Positions 47,241 through 63,993 of a stretch of DNA of 64,000 nt are shown piece by piece. A program made the position numbers and the translations under genes. The notes below the pieces were generated by a model. That model saw nothing but the letters and a program-made list of their open reading frames with translations. It searched no databases and was not told where the DNA came from. The stretch lies in contig CM077651.1 of the NCBI GenBank assembly GCA_039707465.1, forward strand, positions 24,665,019 to 24,729,018. Reading direction: 5' to 3'. Each line of letters begins with the position of its first letter. Position 1 is the stretch's first letter. The DNA comes from Rhabdophis nuchalis (Eukaryota > Chordata > Lepidosauria > Squamata > Natricidae).

Positions 47241-48528
47241 TAGATACAGCAATATATAAAGATCTCCACTCATATTATGATCTGACATCTTAAATGTATG
47301 TGGGGTGTCACTGTACCTGGTGGTTACAATGAACTCATCATTTTTCTAGCCAGGAATGTTTGGGGTCTAGAACCTGTGTGGGGTTGGGGGAAGACAGAGC
47401 TTCTTTGAAAGGTTTATGATTGATGCTATGAATAATAGAAAAGGTCTTCAGAAAGTGAGTTTGTGTATTGATGTATTTTTTTAAACATTTAATGGTCTTT
47501 CTGAGTATTGATACCTCTACTGTTGAAGGGCAAATAAGGACAATATTATTTTGTTTACCCAAGCTCTACAATAGTCAATATCAGTCAACCAACAATGAAT
47601 GTTCTCTGTACACAAAGTCATCACTTCTAGAATCTGTTTTTTTTTAAAAGATCAGAAAAATATCAAAATAAATGTCAGTCATCTAGGAAGGATCTTTTCT
47701 GAGGTCTTGAACACTACTGTGAGATAATATTGGGCTTCACGGATTGACTTAGTTTCCTGCACTCAGCAGGAATTTTATCTATGTGACTGGAACATTAGGT
47801 TGCATTTTGTTAGATGATTATAGCTTTCTACAGAGGCAATTACCATAGCAACCTGACATTTAAGTATATCCTCCGAAGTGTCTTCTTCTCTCTAATACTC
47901 ATTTGAAATAACAATTTTTAAAAATGAACATTTGTCTGTGTGCACAGCAGAAGAGAAAGAAAGCACAAGCTATAGAAAATGTTAATTAAACATACATCAG
48001 TGAAAACAAAAACAAAAAAATGGTCTACTGACAGCTGTCAGATTTTTGTGTGTGTATGCTATCTGTGGTTCATGCAGTGCGAATCAAATAACTCAGAACA
48101 CGGAATGATATTACGAGAATGATAAAATTATGAGAATTCGATCACAACATTTAACAGAAATCAGATTTTAACTGTGGCTTCCAGAAGTCCTTTTGAGAAT
48201 CTTTCTTTATTCTGGCCCCTCTCTTTGTAAAACAAATAAAATGGATGTTGACTCATCTCAGCTTTATTGCTAGAATTAATTCTACTTTAAGCTATTTTAA
48301 GAATATTTGTCACCTCTTAGGTTAAAGACCTTCATTAAAAGAAATCTGACTGAAACCTCTGAAGGTTTTACCAACCAACTCTGAAAAACTGAGATAGAAT
48401 GAGATTATTTAGAATACCTACTGAAATAATGCAACATTTTCCTTAAGGAAGAAGCAAGGTGTAATAATAGCCCAGGGAACATGGAATCATAATCAAGTAA
48501 ATAGAAAATACAAATTAGCACTCTGTAT

Positions 48529-48623
48529 CAATGTTTCTCAACCTTTGCAATTTTAAGTTATGTGACTTCAGCTCCCATCATTCTGTTCACACAGCTTAAA
48601 GTTATCCATGTTGAGAAATACTG
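48529..48623. mobile_element. old hAT MITE, left member of tandem pair
   Basis: Ends CAATGTTTCTCAACC and inverse of CAGTATTTCTCAACATGG. Flanks ctctgtat (48521-48528) and ctcgatat (48624-48631), 6 of 8. The right flank is also the left flank of the next hAT. Confidence 0.7.
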
Positions 48624-48631
48624 CTCGATAT

Positions 48632-48880
48632 CAGTGGTCCCTGACCTTTCTGGTGGGCTTTGTGTACCGCCAGGGAAGAGAGAGGGGTTGGTTGCGCATG
48701 AGCCGCAGGCATGCGTAGCTCCATTTGCATAAGTGGTGAACACGCACATTGTATGCGCAAATAGAGCTTTGTGTAGATACATGCTCACCTGCTGCTCACA
48801 TATGTGGAACTGTCCACACGTGCTCACTCGCCACTTCTGTGGCCCAGTTCCAAATGGCCCATGGCCTGGTAGAACCCCTG
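48632..48880. mobile_element. hAT element, right member of tandem pair
   Basis: Ends CAGTGGTCCCTGACC and GGTAGAACCCCTG. Flanks ctcgatat (48624-48631) and ctctatat (48881-48888), 7 of 8. It inserted exactly in the 8-mer duplicated by its left neighbour. Confidence 0.82.
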
Positions 48881-49214
48881 CTCTATATGCTTCCTTCTCC
48901 TGTAAGAAGAGAATATATCTTTAAAGCATAGGGAATATTGCATCTTCCTCCTCCTCCTCTCTATTGCAACACTGAAGTGACATAGTTCTAAATACCATGG
49001 TAAATACCTCAGTTAATGAGCAAAGTCTTGTGCAGGAGGCTTTACACAATATTTCCATACAGAAATTCTAATCCATATAGTCCAGTCAGTTCCGATAACT
49101 CACCTAATATTTGGATTGTGCTTGCTGGTCACCAAGTATCATTTCGTTCATCTGGCAACCATGCTTTAATTTATCTTAGGTGATAAGTTGATTTATCAAG
49201 CTAAATCATGCTTG

Positions 49215-49590
49215 ATTTAGTTTAGTAAAAAGAAGGACATGGGGAGACATGGTAGCAGTGTTCCAATATCTCAGGAGTTGCCCCAAAGAAGAGGGAGTCA
49301 AACTATTCTCCAAAGCACCTGAGGGCAGGACAAGAAGCAATGGGTAGAAACTAATGAAGGAGAGAAGCAGCTTAGAACTGAGGAGAAATTTCCTGACAGT
49401 TAGAACAATTAATCAGTGGAACAGCTTGCCTCCAGAAGTTGTGAATGCCCCAACACTGGAAGTCTTTAAGAAGATGTTGGAGAGCCATTTGTATGAAAAA
49501 GTATAGGGCTTCCTGCCTAGGCAGGGGGTTGGACTAGAAGACCTTCAAGGTCCCTTCCAACTCTGCCCTTGTATTATTGTATTATTGATA
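49215..49590 (+). mobile_element. CR1 LINE 3' end
   Basis: Sense-strand CR1 ORF2 C-terminus (region coding AKEEGVKLFS-type and INQWNSLPPEVVNAPTLEVF-type peptides, with stops) and the CR1 3' end GGACTAGAAGACCTTCAAGG followed by ATT-rich tail. Confidence 0.86.
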
Positions 49591-50214
49591 ATCAAGCAGC
49601 CTTTGTGTGGCCCGTCATTCTCTGAAGCATTTTTCTCGCAAACCATCTTTGTAGCATTATTATTATCCTCATTATCAACAACATTGCATTTTATATTCAT
49701 GTTTTCATTTAGAAATGTATTTTTTTGTTTTCTATGACATCTGGATTGTTGTCAAATATGATAGCTTCCCATTCATATATCGAATGTATACTTATTTCTT
49801 AGTTCTTTTGAAACCATCTGTCTTCCTTGAAGCGATTTTATAATCCTTATAGGTCTGGCAGATTTTCTCTCTTAATCAGTGTTTTTTTTAAAGGTAGGTA
49901 TTTCTATATCCTTAAAAGTGGATTTAGTATATTACAAAATAAGCATGGGAAGATTTGGCATTAAAAATAAAAAGAACTTTAAACTGCTTTTCTATATTTC
50001 AATAAAAGTTTCTGGTGTAATTCTTGTGAAGATTTTTCAATGTGCATGTTAACATACTAAATCCTCAGAATGTTCAGAGTCTGCATAGAAACTAGATGGA
50101 ATCTTTCTTTCAAAGGAGCCTGCAATATAATTCCATGGGCAAAGTTTCATTGGAGAATTCCAGCATCATATTCACAAAATAGCAGCACAGTAGATGTCAG
50201 TCTTTCTTACTGAA

Positions 50215-50510
50215 GAACATGATGGGAGATAAGGCTCTGAATTCTTTAGATACAAAATTTCCACAACCCTGTCAAATCCCCAACACTGGGACCACAATAG
50301 AACAATTGGCCACAGGTGCCTGGTCCCACCCACTTCACCCCAGCTCCCCTGCTCTAGCCAACCCACAAAAGCCTTCCTCCCCATCTGCCCTTCCCCTGCC
50401 ACTCATTGGCTGCAGCTTCCGCCCCGCCACATCGCCCTCAACAATTCGCCACGGAATGATTAGCTATGGACAACTTGCCATGTGGGACAATTAGCGACAC
50501 ATGTTGAGAT
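50215..50510. repeat. unidentified block with recurring gacaatt-gccac motif
   Basis: GC-rich relative to its surroundings. The motif appears as GAACAATTGGCCACAG near 50300 and then four times in quick succession at 50440-50510 (CAACAATTCGCCACGG, AATGATTAGCTATGG, ACAACTTGCCATGTGG, GACAATTAGCGACAC). This may be the subterminal repeat of a DNA transposon, but I could not place the ends. Confidence 0.4.
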
Positions 50511-50926
50511 TTCATATTATTGAATATAGAGATTGGAAACCAGATGGAGAGTCTGATATCGTATTTTATTATTTCAGGACTGTCCTCATTTTTGAAAGAG
50601 AAATCTTATTAATTTGTCATAAAACTGCCTGAATAATTTATAGATGGCCATTAATTGTACTTATTTATACATGATCTTTATTTTCACCAGTGATGAGCAT
50701 AGTATGCCAATATACTAAGGTATATGGTAGAAAATATGGTACCATATAGTATAGAATAGAAATTTACCCTAAAATTATTGGTCCTAAATCATCTTCCAGA
50801 TGAAATCTAAATTCAAAACAAACAAAAATAATTCTTGGTTCACCATAATAGCGTTTGTCTGCTTCCATTTGATTTCAATAGCTAAGGTTTTAAACAATAT
50901 ACTCTAAGCACTAAGACTGTCAATAA

Positions 50927-52564
<1,638 letters not shown>

Positions 52565-53368
52565 TAGTCTGATTCATACCTAAGTAAAACTGAAAACAGA
52601 ATGAAATTTAAAATACCTTGGATATTATAACACAGATTTTTTAAAACCCTGTAATGTTGGTGTTACATTTGAACGCATTCTTTTGTGAAATAATCCTTTC
52701 GAGTACAAAATCAGCATTCACAGTAATTTCACATTACAGTTACTGAATCTCAGTTCACAAATGTGCAAAGTACATTGTTCCTGGGAATTATAATTTGGGA
52801 TAAAAGACATCTCCAGCTGGGTCAAAATTCATAATAATCCATCACATCTTTCCTGGACTACTACAATACTTGGGCAAGATGACAGCTGCTTCTACATTAG
52901 CAAAATTGCATATGGGCAGACCTCATGTTTGGCCAGTAGACAAATCCTTGTCTTACTTTATGCAGATGATACTGCCTACTCATTCCTTCCCAGTGGTGGG
53001 ATTAAGATGTGCGTTATTGTCCTTCACAACTAATTGTGAGAAAGAAAGATATACCATAAATTAAATCAAAGCTGAACTTAAATTCCAGTCAAAAATATTA
53101 ATGGTAAATGGAACATTAGTGAGCATGTTCCGAACAAATGAGATAGTGATAGTCTGGGCATATTTATGGATATTCAATCATTCATGTTACGCACATGAAA
53201 AGCCAAGGTAATTATCTACAATGTGTGTGTTTTTTTCTGTCTGATTGAAGGCCCTTATATCCTCAACCCTTTGATGATTTCAGGACAAAACAGTGCTTAT
53301 AAATATCTATACATTTTGAAAAAACACCAATACAAGTGTCTGAGGGTGATCTTTGGATCTCTCTATTG

Positions 53369-53666
53369 CAGGGGTGGGTTGCTGACAGTTTTACTACTGG
53401 TTCTCAATCCACCCAGCCTCCACGCGAGCCAGACACACACTGTGTGTGTAGGCGTGTACTGTTCAATGTAAATTGTTCTTCGCCTCTGTGCAGAACAATT
53501 TACAGTGAACTGCACATGTGTACTCACTAAAAACCAAAATGATGGTGGCCTAGTGGCAGCGAGGAAACTGGTTTGGGGATGTGGCAGGCCTGGACCACTG
53601 CCGGTTCTGTGACCTGGGCCTGAATTCCACTACTAGTTCGGCCAAACCAGGAGCAACCTACCTCTG
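53369..53666. mobile_element. hAT element, CAGNGGTGGGTTGCT family
   Basis: Ends CAGGGGTGGGTTGCT and AGCAACCTACCTCTG; perfect 8-bp duplication ctctattg at 53361-53368 and 53667-53674. The interior has an inverted repeat around AATTGTTCT and AGAACAATT. Confidence 0.9.
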
Positions 53667-53844
53667 CTCTATTGGGTCCCAAATGCTGTTTCATAGTGAA
53701 GCCAACCTTATTTCTCTAGAACCCCAGTTGTGACAAAGTAAACTTGTCATTCCTAAAGCTATTCAAATGTTCCCTTAACCTTCTATAATCAACATCCTTC
53801 CAAGTGGATCAACTCTAGGAAACTAAGAATATCCCATCAGAGTG

Positions 53845-54160
53845 GGGAGGCAGAGAAGGTTCCAAGTCCCATCCCCGAGGGAGATACACCTGGTGGGACC
53901 CAGAAGAAGAGCCTTCTCCATCATTCCTCCAGAGATTAGAATGGCCCCCACTCTAATACTCTTCTGGAAGGCGCTGAAGACCTGGTTCTGCCAGCAGGCC
54001 TGGGGAACCCAGAGTGGGATGAAGCCCATTAAATGGCCCGTGTGATCTGCTGTTGCCGGAGTTTTTATTGTTTCAAATCTGGTTTTATATTCTGTAAGCC
54101 TCCTCGACTCGCCATGGGCAATAGGCGGTCATATAAATTTAATAAATAAATAAATAAAAT
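53845..54160 (+). mobile_element. L2-related LINE 3' end, second family
   Basis: Decayed C-terminal segment RRFQVPSPREIHLVGPRRRA, FSIIPPEIRMAPTLILFWKA, LKTWFCQQAW. Tail is CGCCATGGGCAATAGGCGGT then ATATAAATTTAATAAAT and (AAAT)n. Different in sequence from the copies at 24437 and 40097. Confidence 0.72.
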
Positions 54161-54653
54161 GATAAATATTTGGCTTTTCACCATCTTTTATGGCATTTAA
54201 TTTAAATACTCTCTTAAACAATGTATTGGGGACATGTATAAAATAGCCTGATGCTGTGCAATTGGAAATTTTATCAAAATCTCGGTCCTGTTCTTACTTT
54301 TTCAGTGATTTTACTTCAAAACATTGCTATGCATTTCTACTATCCCAACTAAACATTCAGCTTTCTGTAATATTCAGAATGGCTGCATTCTGAAGTCAGG
54401 GCCACTTGTTCTATTTTATTGGATTGATCATTGCTCCTTAATCATAATTAATTGTTGCTTAAGATTCCTTATTACCAATCATAGAAATTAAATGAACTTT
54501 CTAACTCACTAATAGCTATTTCAGTGCTGAATTAATATTAGTAATAGTAATATCAGTAATATCTTCAAACATGCTTAAATTTAACTCGACTAATGCAATA
54601 ATTAAAATGCAGAATGGTAGACAAAGTGTTTAACAATAAATAGCTGATCATAA

Positions 54654-54866
<213 letters not shown>

Positions 54867-55157
54867 TAAATCATTATATAAGGCAGATCTGAAGCCCAGT
54901 TAGGCATTCATTACTTTGCGAATTTTAAGTGGTTGCTCCATTGATAGATAGATTAAATCTGAACAAATTGCTTATGAATGGAATCAAGCATATTTTCTTT
55001 ATAGATATGCATAAATCTCAAAGGCCAGCATCATTTTAAAAGGGGCATCCTTTGCTGAACGTGCATCTTCTGAGATCTTGCAATTATAATAGTTAGTGGC
55101 ATATTTAGGCCGTTATCACTCAGTGTCCAGCCTTCTCTATGGGAAGAAGAGGTTGGG

Positions 55158-55690
55158 TGTTCCAACCTAGGCTGCCCAGAAGCACGAAGTCAATTCCTCG
55201 TCACAATATACCCCTTCCATTTACAGTGTTCCTCTCCATCAAAGTCCCAGCCCACAGTCTTTCAAGATAGTTCACAATTACTGACTTTTATCAGGCTTGG
55301 AGAGTGGCCAGGCCCATATCTTTCAGATGCCGCCATACTTGGCAAGAATGCAGGAATGAATTCACTGTCTCCTGCAAACACCCCTCCTGTTTCGCTCCTC
55401 TTTTATTCCCTATGGGAGGGGCCATTCACCATCCATCTGTGGCTTTACTCCCAAGTTGACCCTCTTTCCCTTCATCTGGCAACTCTGCACATCCGCACAC
55501 TGGGAACAGGCTCCAGCTGTTTGTCTGCCTCCTTGATGTCTGACTCCAAAGGCAACTGACAACTGTCAGATGGCCCTGACCCCATCTCTGCCTCCGATGC
55601 AGAGCACTCATCAGAGCCTTCCCCAGACTCCAGGACTGGCCCATGTTCCTCCCCAACCTTCTCACTGTCTAAATCTGGCGAGCCACAACA
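55158..55690 (-). mobile_element. solo LTR with 5-bp target-site duplication
   Basis: TGTTCCAACCTAGG at the left, GCGAGCCACAACA at the right, flanked by perfect ttggg at 55153-55157 and 55691-55695. Related to 6521-6986. The 5-bp duplication and TG...CA ends fit a Gypsy/ERV-type integrase; the internal region has been lost by LTR-LTR recombination. Strand inferred from the related copy. Confidence 0.82.
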
Positions 55691-56000
55691 TTGGGATAGT
55701 ATTTAGCCACATAAAATCCTAAAGAGTATCTGAATGTTTGTTGGCCAGGATTCAGGCCTGGTTACAGGATAGAAGTTGCAGTGCTCATTCCAAGATATGT
55801 GATGGAACCACAATGGGGGAGTACAGCTTTTCCAGTCTTACTGAATCTCTCAACAACCTTCAGTTCAATTGAACATGGTATCCTGCTGAACCATGAAAGT
55901 TGCTTGTGAGAAACACTGTCTTTGAAGACTGGTTTCAGGAAATGTTTAGTGCCCAGCTACTTGATAGTAACCACTGAATCATCATTATCGCTGACAAGAT

Positions 56001-56170
56001 CAGCAGTGGGATTCACTTAACCTTCTGTACCAGTTCGGTAATGTGACCGCACATGTCTCGTCTGCACATGCGCAGTGCTCGCACATTACTCAGGATGGGT
56101 GGGTGGAGCCTCCCGTAGCCGCCGCTACCATTTCACCGAACCAGAGACAACCGGCTGAATACCATCTCTG
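56001..56170. mobile_element. small hAT MITE
   Basis: Ends CAGCAGTGGGATTCACTTAA and CGGCTGAATACCATCTCTG. Flanks gacaagat/gacgagag match at 6 of 8. Interior similar to 1944-2106 (GGTGGAGCCTCCC, CCGCTACC). Confidence 0.7.
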
Positions 56171-56280
56171 GACGAGAGGCTTTCTAAAGCCCACATTTAA
56201 CACGGTCTCAATTATACCATACTGTGATATTGCTGCTATCCAAAAGAAATTAAGGGAAAAATGTGTTTATTGATTGCTGA

Positions 56281-57951
<1,671 letters not shown>

Positions 57952-58008
57952 CTCTAAAACAGATCCTGTTACTGGAGCAGTTAAAAACACAAAATATCAC
58001 CAACTTTA
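57952..58008 (+). CDS. NALCN: NALCN exon: short pre-domain III exon
   Basis: 57 nt (phase 2 to 2). Completes Ala, then SKTDPVTGAVKNTKYHQL and the first two bases of Tyr. Small exon; donor TA|GTAAGC at 58009. Confidence 0.95.
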
Positions 58009-58930
<922 letters not shown>

Positions 58931-58960
58931 TAAATTTAATTCAAACTATTAAAATGTAGG

Positions 58961-59002
58961 ATAATAATAATAATAATAATAATTATTATTATTATTATTA
59001 TT

Positions 59003-59059
<57 letters not shown>
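58961..59059. repeat. (TAA)n-(ATT)n-(TAA)n microsatellite
   Basis: A TAA run switches to an ATT run and back to TAA, so neighbouring blocks are self-complementary and could extrude a hairpin. It is the 3' tail side of the antisense L2 element and starts 45 bases after a NALCN donor. Confidence 0.9.
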
Positions 59060-59550
59060 TTTATTTATAGACCGCCTCCTCTCCCCAAAGGGACTTGGAG
59101 CAGTGCACAGGGAAGTTAAAAAGCAAATATAAAAATACATAAATAGTTAAAATAAGAATTAAACAACTTATCCCTGCGCTAAAACCCACTATACTAAAAC
59201 TAAACTACAATCCCCTAAAAACCCAGTTAAAAACGGAGGACTAACCTACGCCGGCCAAGCAGAAAAAGTGTGTTTTCAATTTTTGACGGAAGGAGCGGAG
59301 GTCCGTAGTTGTTCTGATTTCGGGGGGAAGGTCGTTCCAGAGGGCAGGGCCCGCCACAGAGAAGGCCCTTCCCCTGGGCGTCGCCCGCTGGCATAGCCTA
59401 GTGGACGGCACTCGGAGAAGTCCCTCTCTGTGGGAGCGGATCAGCCGCAGGGATGTAGGACAGAATCCGATCCCGCAGATAGCTAGGTCCTGTGCCATGG
59501 AGTGCTTTAAAGATGATAACTAACACCTTGAAGCGCACCCGAATCTAGGA
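59045..59550 (-). mobile_element. L2-type LINE 3' end, antisense
   Basis: The minus strand encodes LRLIRSHREGLLRVPSTRLC, FSVAGPALWNDLPPEIRTTT and LRSFRQKLKTHFF, then the AT-rich 3' tail. Nearly intact C-terminal frame, close to the copies at 34015 and 40097. Confidence 0.85.
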
Positions 59551-59830
59551 TAAGAGTTAAAAATAATTTGTATCGCTATTGATGTCAGTTTCATACAAAG
59601 TTCCAAGTACCTTCAATTTAATATTTATAATTTATAAACAATTAGACTTAACATATTTGCAAAAATACACTGTCTGGAGACTATGAATATTTAAAATAAA
59701 CAAAGAAGTTCCATTGCTTTATTACTATGTTATTTTCATCATGGTGCTAAAGGTTTTATTTTACAAATGACAAATCGTACCCAATGTGTAGTCCTCAACA
59801 GAATTAAATCAACATGGAGGGAAGTAAGTA

Positions 59831-60031
59831 CAGGTAGTCTTCAACTTACAACCACAATTGAGCCCAAAATATGTTACTAAGTGAAAATTTTGTTATGTGA
59901 GTTTTGCCCCATTTTAAGACTTTTCTTGCCACATTTGTTAAGTTAATCCTGCAGTTGTAAAATTAGAAAAATGATTGTTTAATGAATCTGGTACCCCATC
60001 GACTTTGCTCATCGGAAGTTCGCAAAAGGTA
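59831..60031. mobile_element. Tigger-like element, right part missing
   Basis: Left end CAGGTAGTCTTCAACTTAC with TA before it; the match fades at about 60031 where CR1 sequence begins. Confidence 0.7.
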
Positions 60032-60032
60032 C

Positions 60033-60372
60033 AGAAATTGGGTATATCTAGTCTAGTGAAAAGAAGGACAGTATTTGAGGAGCTGCCACAAAGATGAGGG
60101 AGAGAAACTATTTTCCAAAACACCTGAGGGCAGGACAAGAAGCAATGGATGGAAAGTAATTAAGGAGAGAAGCAACTTAATGAGAAATTTCCTAATGGTG
60201 AGAACAATCAACCAGTGGAATGGCTTGCCTTCAGAAGTTATGGGTGCCCCATCACTGGGGACTTTCAAAAAGAGACTGGACAGCCACTTGTCTGAAATGA
60301 CAGAGTCTCCTGCTTGAGCAGGGAATTGGACTAGATGATCTCCAAGGTCCCTTCCAACTCTGTTATTCTATC
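60033..60372 (+). mobile_element. CR1 LINE 3' end
   Basis: Encodes GEKLFSKTPEGRTRSNGWKV, IKERSNLMRNFLMVRTINQW and SLGTFKKRLDSHLSEM in one frame with minor damage, then the CR1 3' end GGACTAGATGATCTCCAAGG...GTTATTCTAT. Confidence 0.88.
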
Positions 60373-61321
60373 AGATGGATCCAGGAAGATTCCCATGCTC
60401 CAACCCTGCTCCTGGAAAAAAAAAAGTTCATGTTCTCCACCTAAAACAGACATATCTTCTGAGCCCTGAGCATCAATAAAAACTAAGTGGAGTTTCAGCT
60501 TATTCTCCCACATTATAGTTTTATGGTTTGGAGGCATTCATAAGGCCCCCAAAGACAACCTTGAATTCCTACGAAAGAAGAAACATGGCTGAGAAACATT
60601 AGGATATTAGAAACACATTTCTACTCACTGCATATTTCTACTACTGAAAACTATATAGAAGTCTGCAGATCCTTCAAGATAGTTCCAAGAAAGTGAAAGC
60701 AGAGGTTTCCCAATATCCAAGCATTGAATCGCACCCAATGAGTAGATGAGTTGCCATTACAAAGCAGTATTTCCAATCGTCAACTCATTCAAGTGCTCCA
60801 AAAGCATATCGTTATCAAAAAGGTCACAAATTGCTATGAGTGAGTATATTCTAGGAAAATAAACAGACTTGCAATACTCCATCTTTCTCTCCTCAATGTA
60901 AATGACCCAGTAGGATTTCTAAGGTTGTTTTTCCTCTACATTTAGATCTGAAACAGACCAAGACAATCCATTTGATCCAAGAGTTCAGTTTTCTAATTTC
61001 TTTCATGCTTTATAGTATTGTATTATTTGAATTGGCTTTGATTGAATTTTTTCCCAAATTGGAAGCATTATGTAAATATTGTAAACTAGCTGATAACCTG
61101 GTGTTGTCTGGGTATGTATGTATCACAATCCTACATTAGAGGAAGCCCCCCTTGTGGAGTGCTGTGAAGCCGTTACCGTGGCAACTCTACTGTGCTGTAC
61201 AGTAGAAGCCATTTAAGGCACAACAGGCTATATCTTAACAGAACCTGAATCCAAAATGTACACTATCGCTATCAAACGTACTGTGACTTGACACTATAGA
61301 TATAATTTGGAATTATGCTGG

Positions 61322-61322
<1 letters not shown>

Positions 61323-61362
<40 letters not shown>
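61323..61362. repeat. AC microsatellite
   Basis: (AC)20 uninterrupted; flanked on both sides by a repeated phrase TTATGCTGGAACA (61313 region and about 61458), which suggests the microsatellite grew from a duplicated repeat tail. Confidence 0.92.
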
Positions 61363-61364
<2 letters not shown>

Positions 61365-61506
61365 TATTAGGGATGTCTTACCCCCACAGTATTTGTTTCC
61401 AGAAAGTAAGTCATCTGTGTACCATGTTTGGTTAAAATTGCTCGAGGCGTTCCAGAGTTATGCTGGAACATACACAAACATACAGCGATATATGCATACA
61501 CACATA

Positions 61507-62269
<763 letters not shown>

Positions 62270-62274
62270 TAAAT

Positions 62275-62693
62275 CAGGGATGTCAAACTCTATTTCATTG
62301 AGGGACACATCAGGATTGTGTTTGACCTCAGGGGACGCATGGTGGGCATGGCCAGGGTGGGGGTGGCCAGCTCGACATCACTCCTGTCGGTGGAGCCTGT
62401 GGTGGCCCGAGCACTCTGCCAGCAAAAACAGGCTCCCGAGCTCCATTTTCGGCTGCCACAGCCTCCTGCAACCCTCTGCCAGTAAAAATGGAACTCAGGA
62501 GGGCTCCCAAGCTCCATTTTTACTGGCAGAAGGTTGCAGAAGGCCGTGGCAGCTGAAAACAGAGCTTGGGAGCATGTTTTCACTGGCAGAAGCACCGCAG
62601 GCCAGTCCTTAACTTTTTCCAGGGTTCTGCAGGCCATATCTAAGTACCCAACAGGCCGAATCTGGGCCCTGGGCCTTGAGTTTGACACCCCTG
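62275..62693. mobile_element. hAT element
   Basis: Ends CAGGGATGTCAAACTC and GAGTTTGACACCCCTG; flanks ctctaaat/ctctgaat match at 7 of 8. The interior repeats GGCTCCCGAGCTCCATTTT-like segments in both orientations. Confidence 0.85.
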
Positions 62694-63303
62694 CTCTGAA
62701 TCGACCCAGTTATAAGCTCTGATCACATCCATAGATTAGTGGAAATATACATCAGCTGGCTCTAGTGTTGAACATAACATTTATTTAGCTATGTATTTAA
62801 AGTGGGCAGTTTTTTTTAAAGAATGCAATATTACTACTGTATAGGTATTACATTTTCTTAAAAAAATAATAGGTGATATTTTGTACTGGGAAAAATGCTA
62901 CATTTCTTAGAGAATGCATTAAATTTTATCATGTTCACACAAAGAAATGAACTGCTCTGGTGCTATGCTCCATGTTCTCCCAAGTTCTGAATACCAAATT
63001 TTAGCAAGTGTTAAAAGTAAACTTTGTACGTAGCTATGCATGGGTAAGATGATTTCATGTAAGCATAGGGGTTGCTTTTAAAAGAATTATAGTTCAATCT
63101 GATTCCTATGGCTGGCAGAATAAAACATTTTTGGTTGGGCACATGCTTGAAGAGAAGATTGTATGAATGCATGACATATAACAAGTAGATTGTTATTTGA
63201 ACAGGACGGGGACTAAATTTGATTATAGTAAGCTTACTTCCTAGTTGCATATGAAAAGAAGGATGAGAAAATATGGAAATCCTAAAAACACCATTATAGT
63301 AAC

Positions 63304-63584
63304 CAGTGGTGGGTTCCGGATCCCGTCGCAGCCAGTATGCTGCGACAGAGCTGGGCATTCACCACAGGCATGCCTGCAGTGCACGCATGCGCATCCACTG
63401 CCCTGTGATGCTCCAATTGCTTGGTGGAGCGTCACACAGGCACTGTACGCAAATGGCCCAGTTGGCTTAAATACAGGCAAGGAACGAGGGCAAGTGAGTG
63501 GGCCCTCCAAAGCACTCTTCCGCTACAGTGGTTATTACTCCCAGCAACCACCGGTATGCCCATACCGGCCGGAACCCACCCCTA
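63304..63584. mobile_element. hAT element, CAGTGGTGGGTT family
   Basis: Ends CAGTGGTGGGTTCCGG and CCGGAACCCACCCCTA; flanks atagtaac/gtagtaac match at 7 of 8. Interior with CATGCGCAT-type palindromes and ACCGG motifs, similar to 18272-18588. Confidence 0.85.
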
Positions 63585-63993
63585 GTAGTAACCCATTCTC
63601 CGGTGGAATCACCGGTGGGATTCCACTGGTGTAACAACTGGTTCACTTTGCATGCATTTTGCATTTGAAATCAGCACTAAATCTTACCATTTCCTGCAGC
63701 CCCAGTGAGTAAAACACCTGAGACGCAGCAATCCACTCTGCCACGCCAATCAGCTGGGCTTCAAAGGAAATATAGGATGGAATAGAGCAGAGGCGGGTGG
63801 GTTGGGCCAACTGATCACCTAAACTATCGTTTCATCTGAACCGGTCCAAACTGGCTGAATCCCACCCCTGCTGTTCCCCTTCCTTGCAGTTTTCTAATGA
63901 AAGCCATTGCATAGCTATTGTTATAGAAAATGTAAGAGAAAAATACAGGTGCACTGGAAAAGGTTTGACTCCTTTTCATGGTTTTTTTTTCAG

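Noticed and set aside
63788..63870. Another hAT MITE (CAGAGGCGGGTGGGTT ... GAATCCCACCCCTG)
   Set aside because: Ends look right but the flanking 8-mers do not match and the interior is only about 50 bp; probably a decayed or truncated copy.
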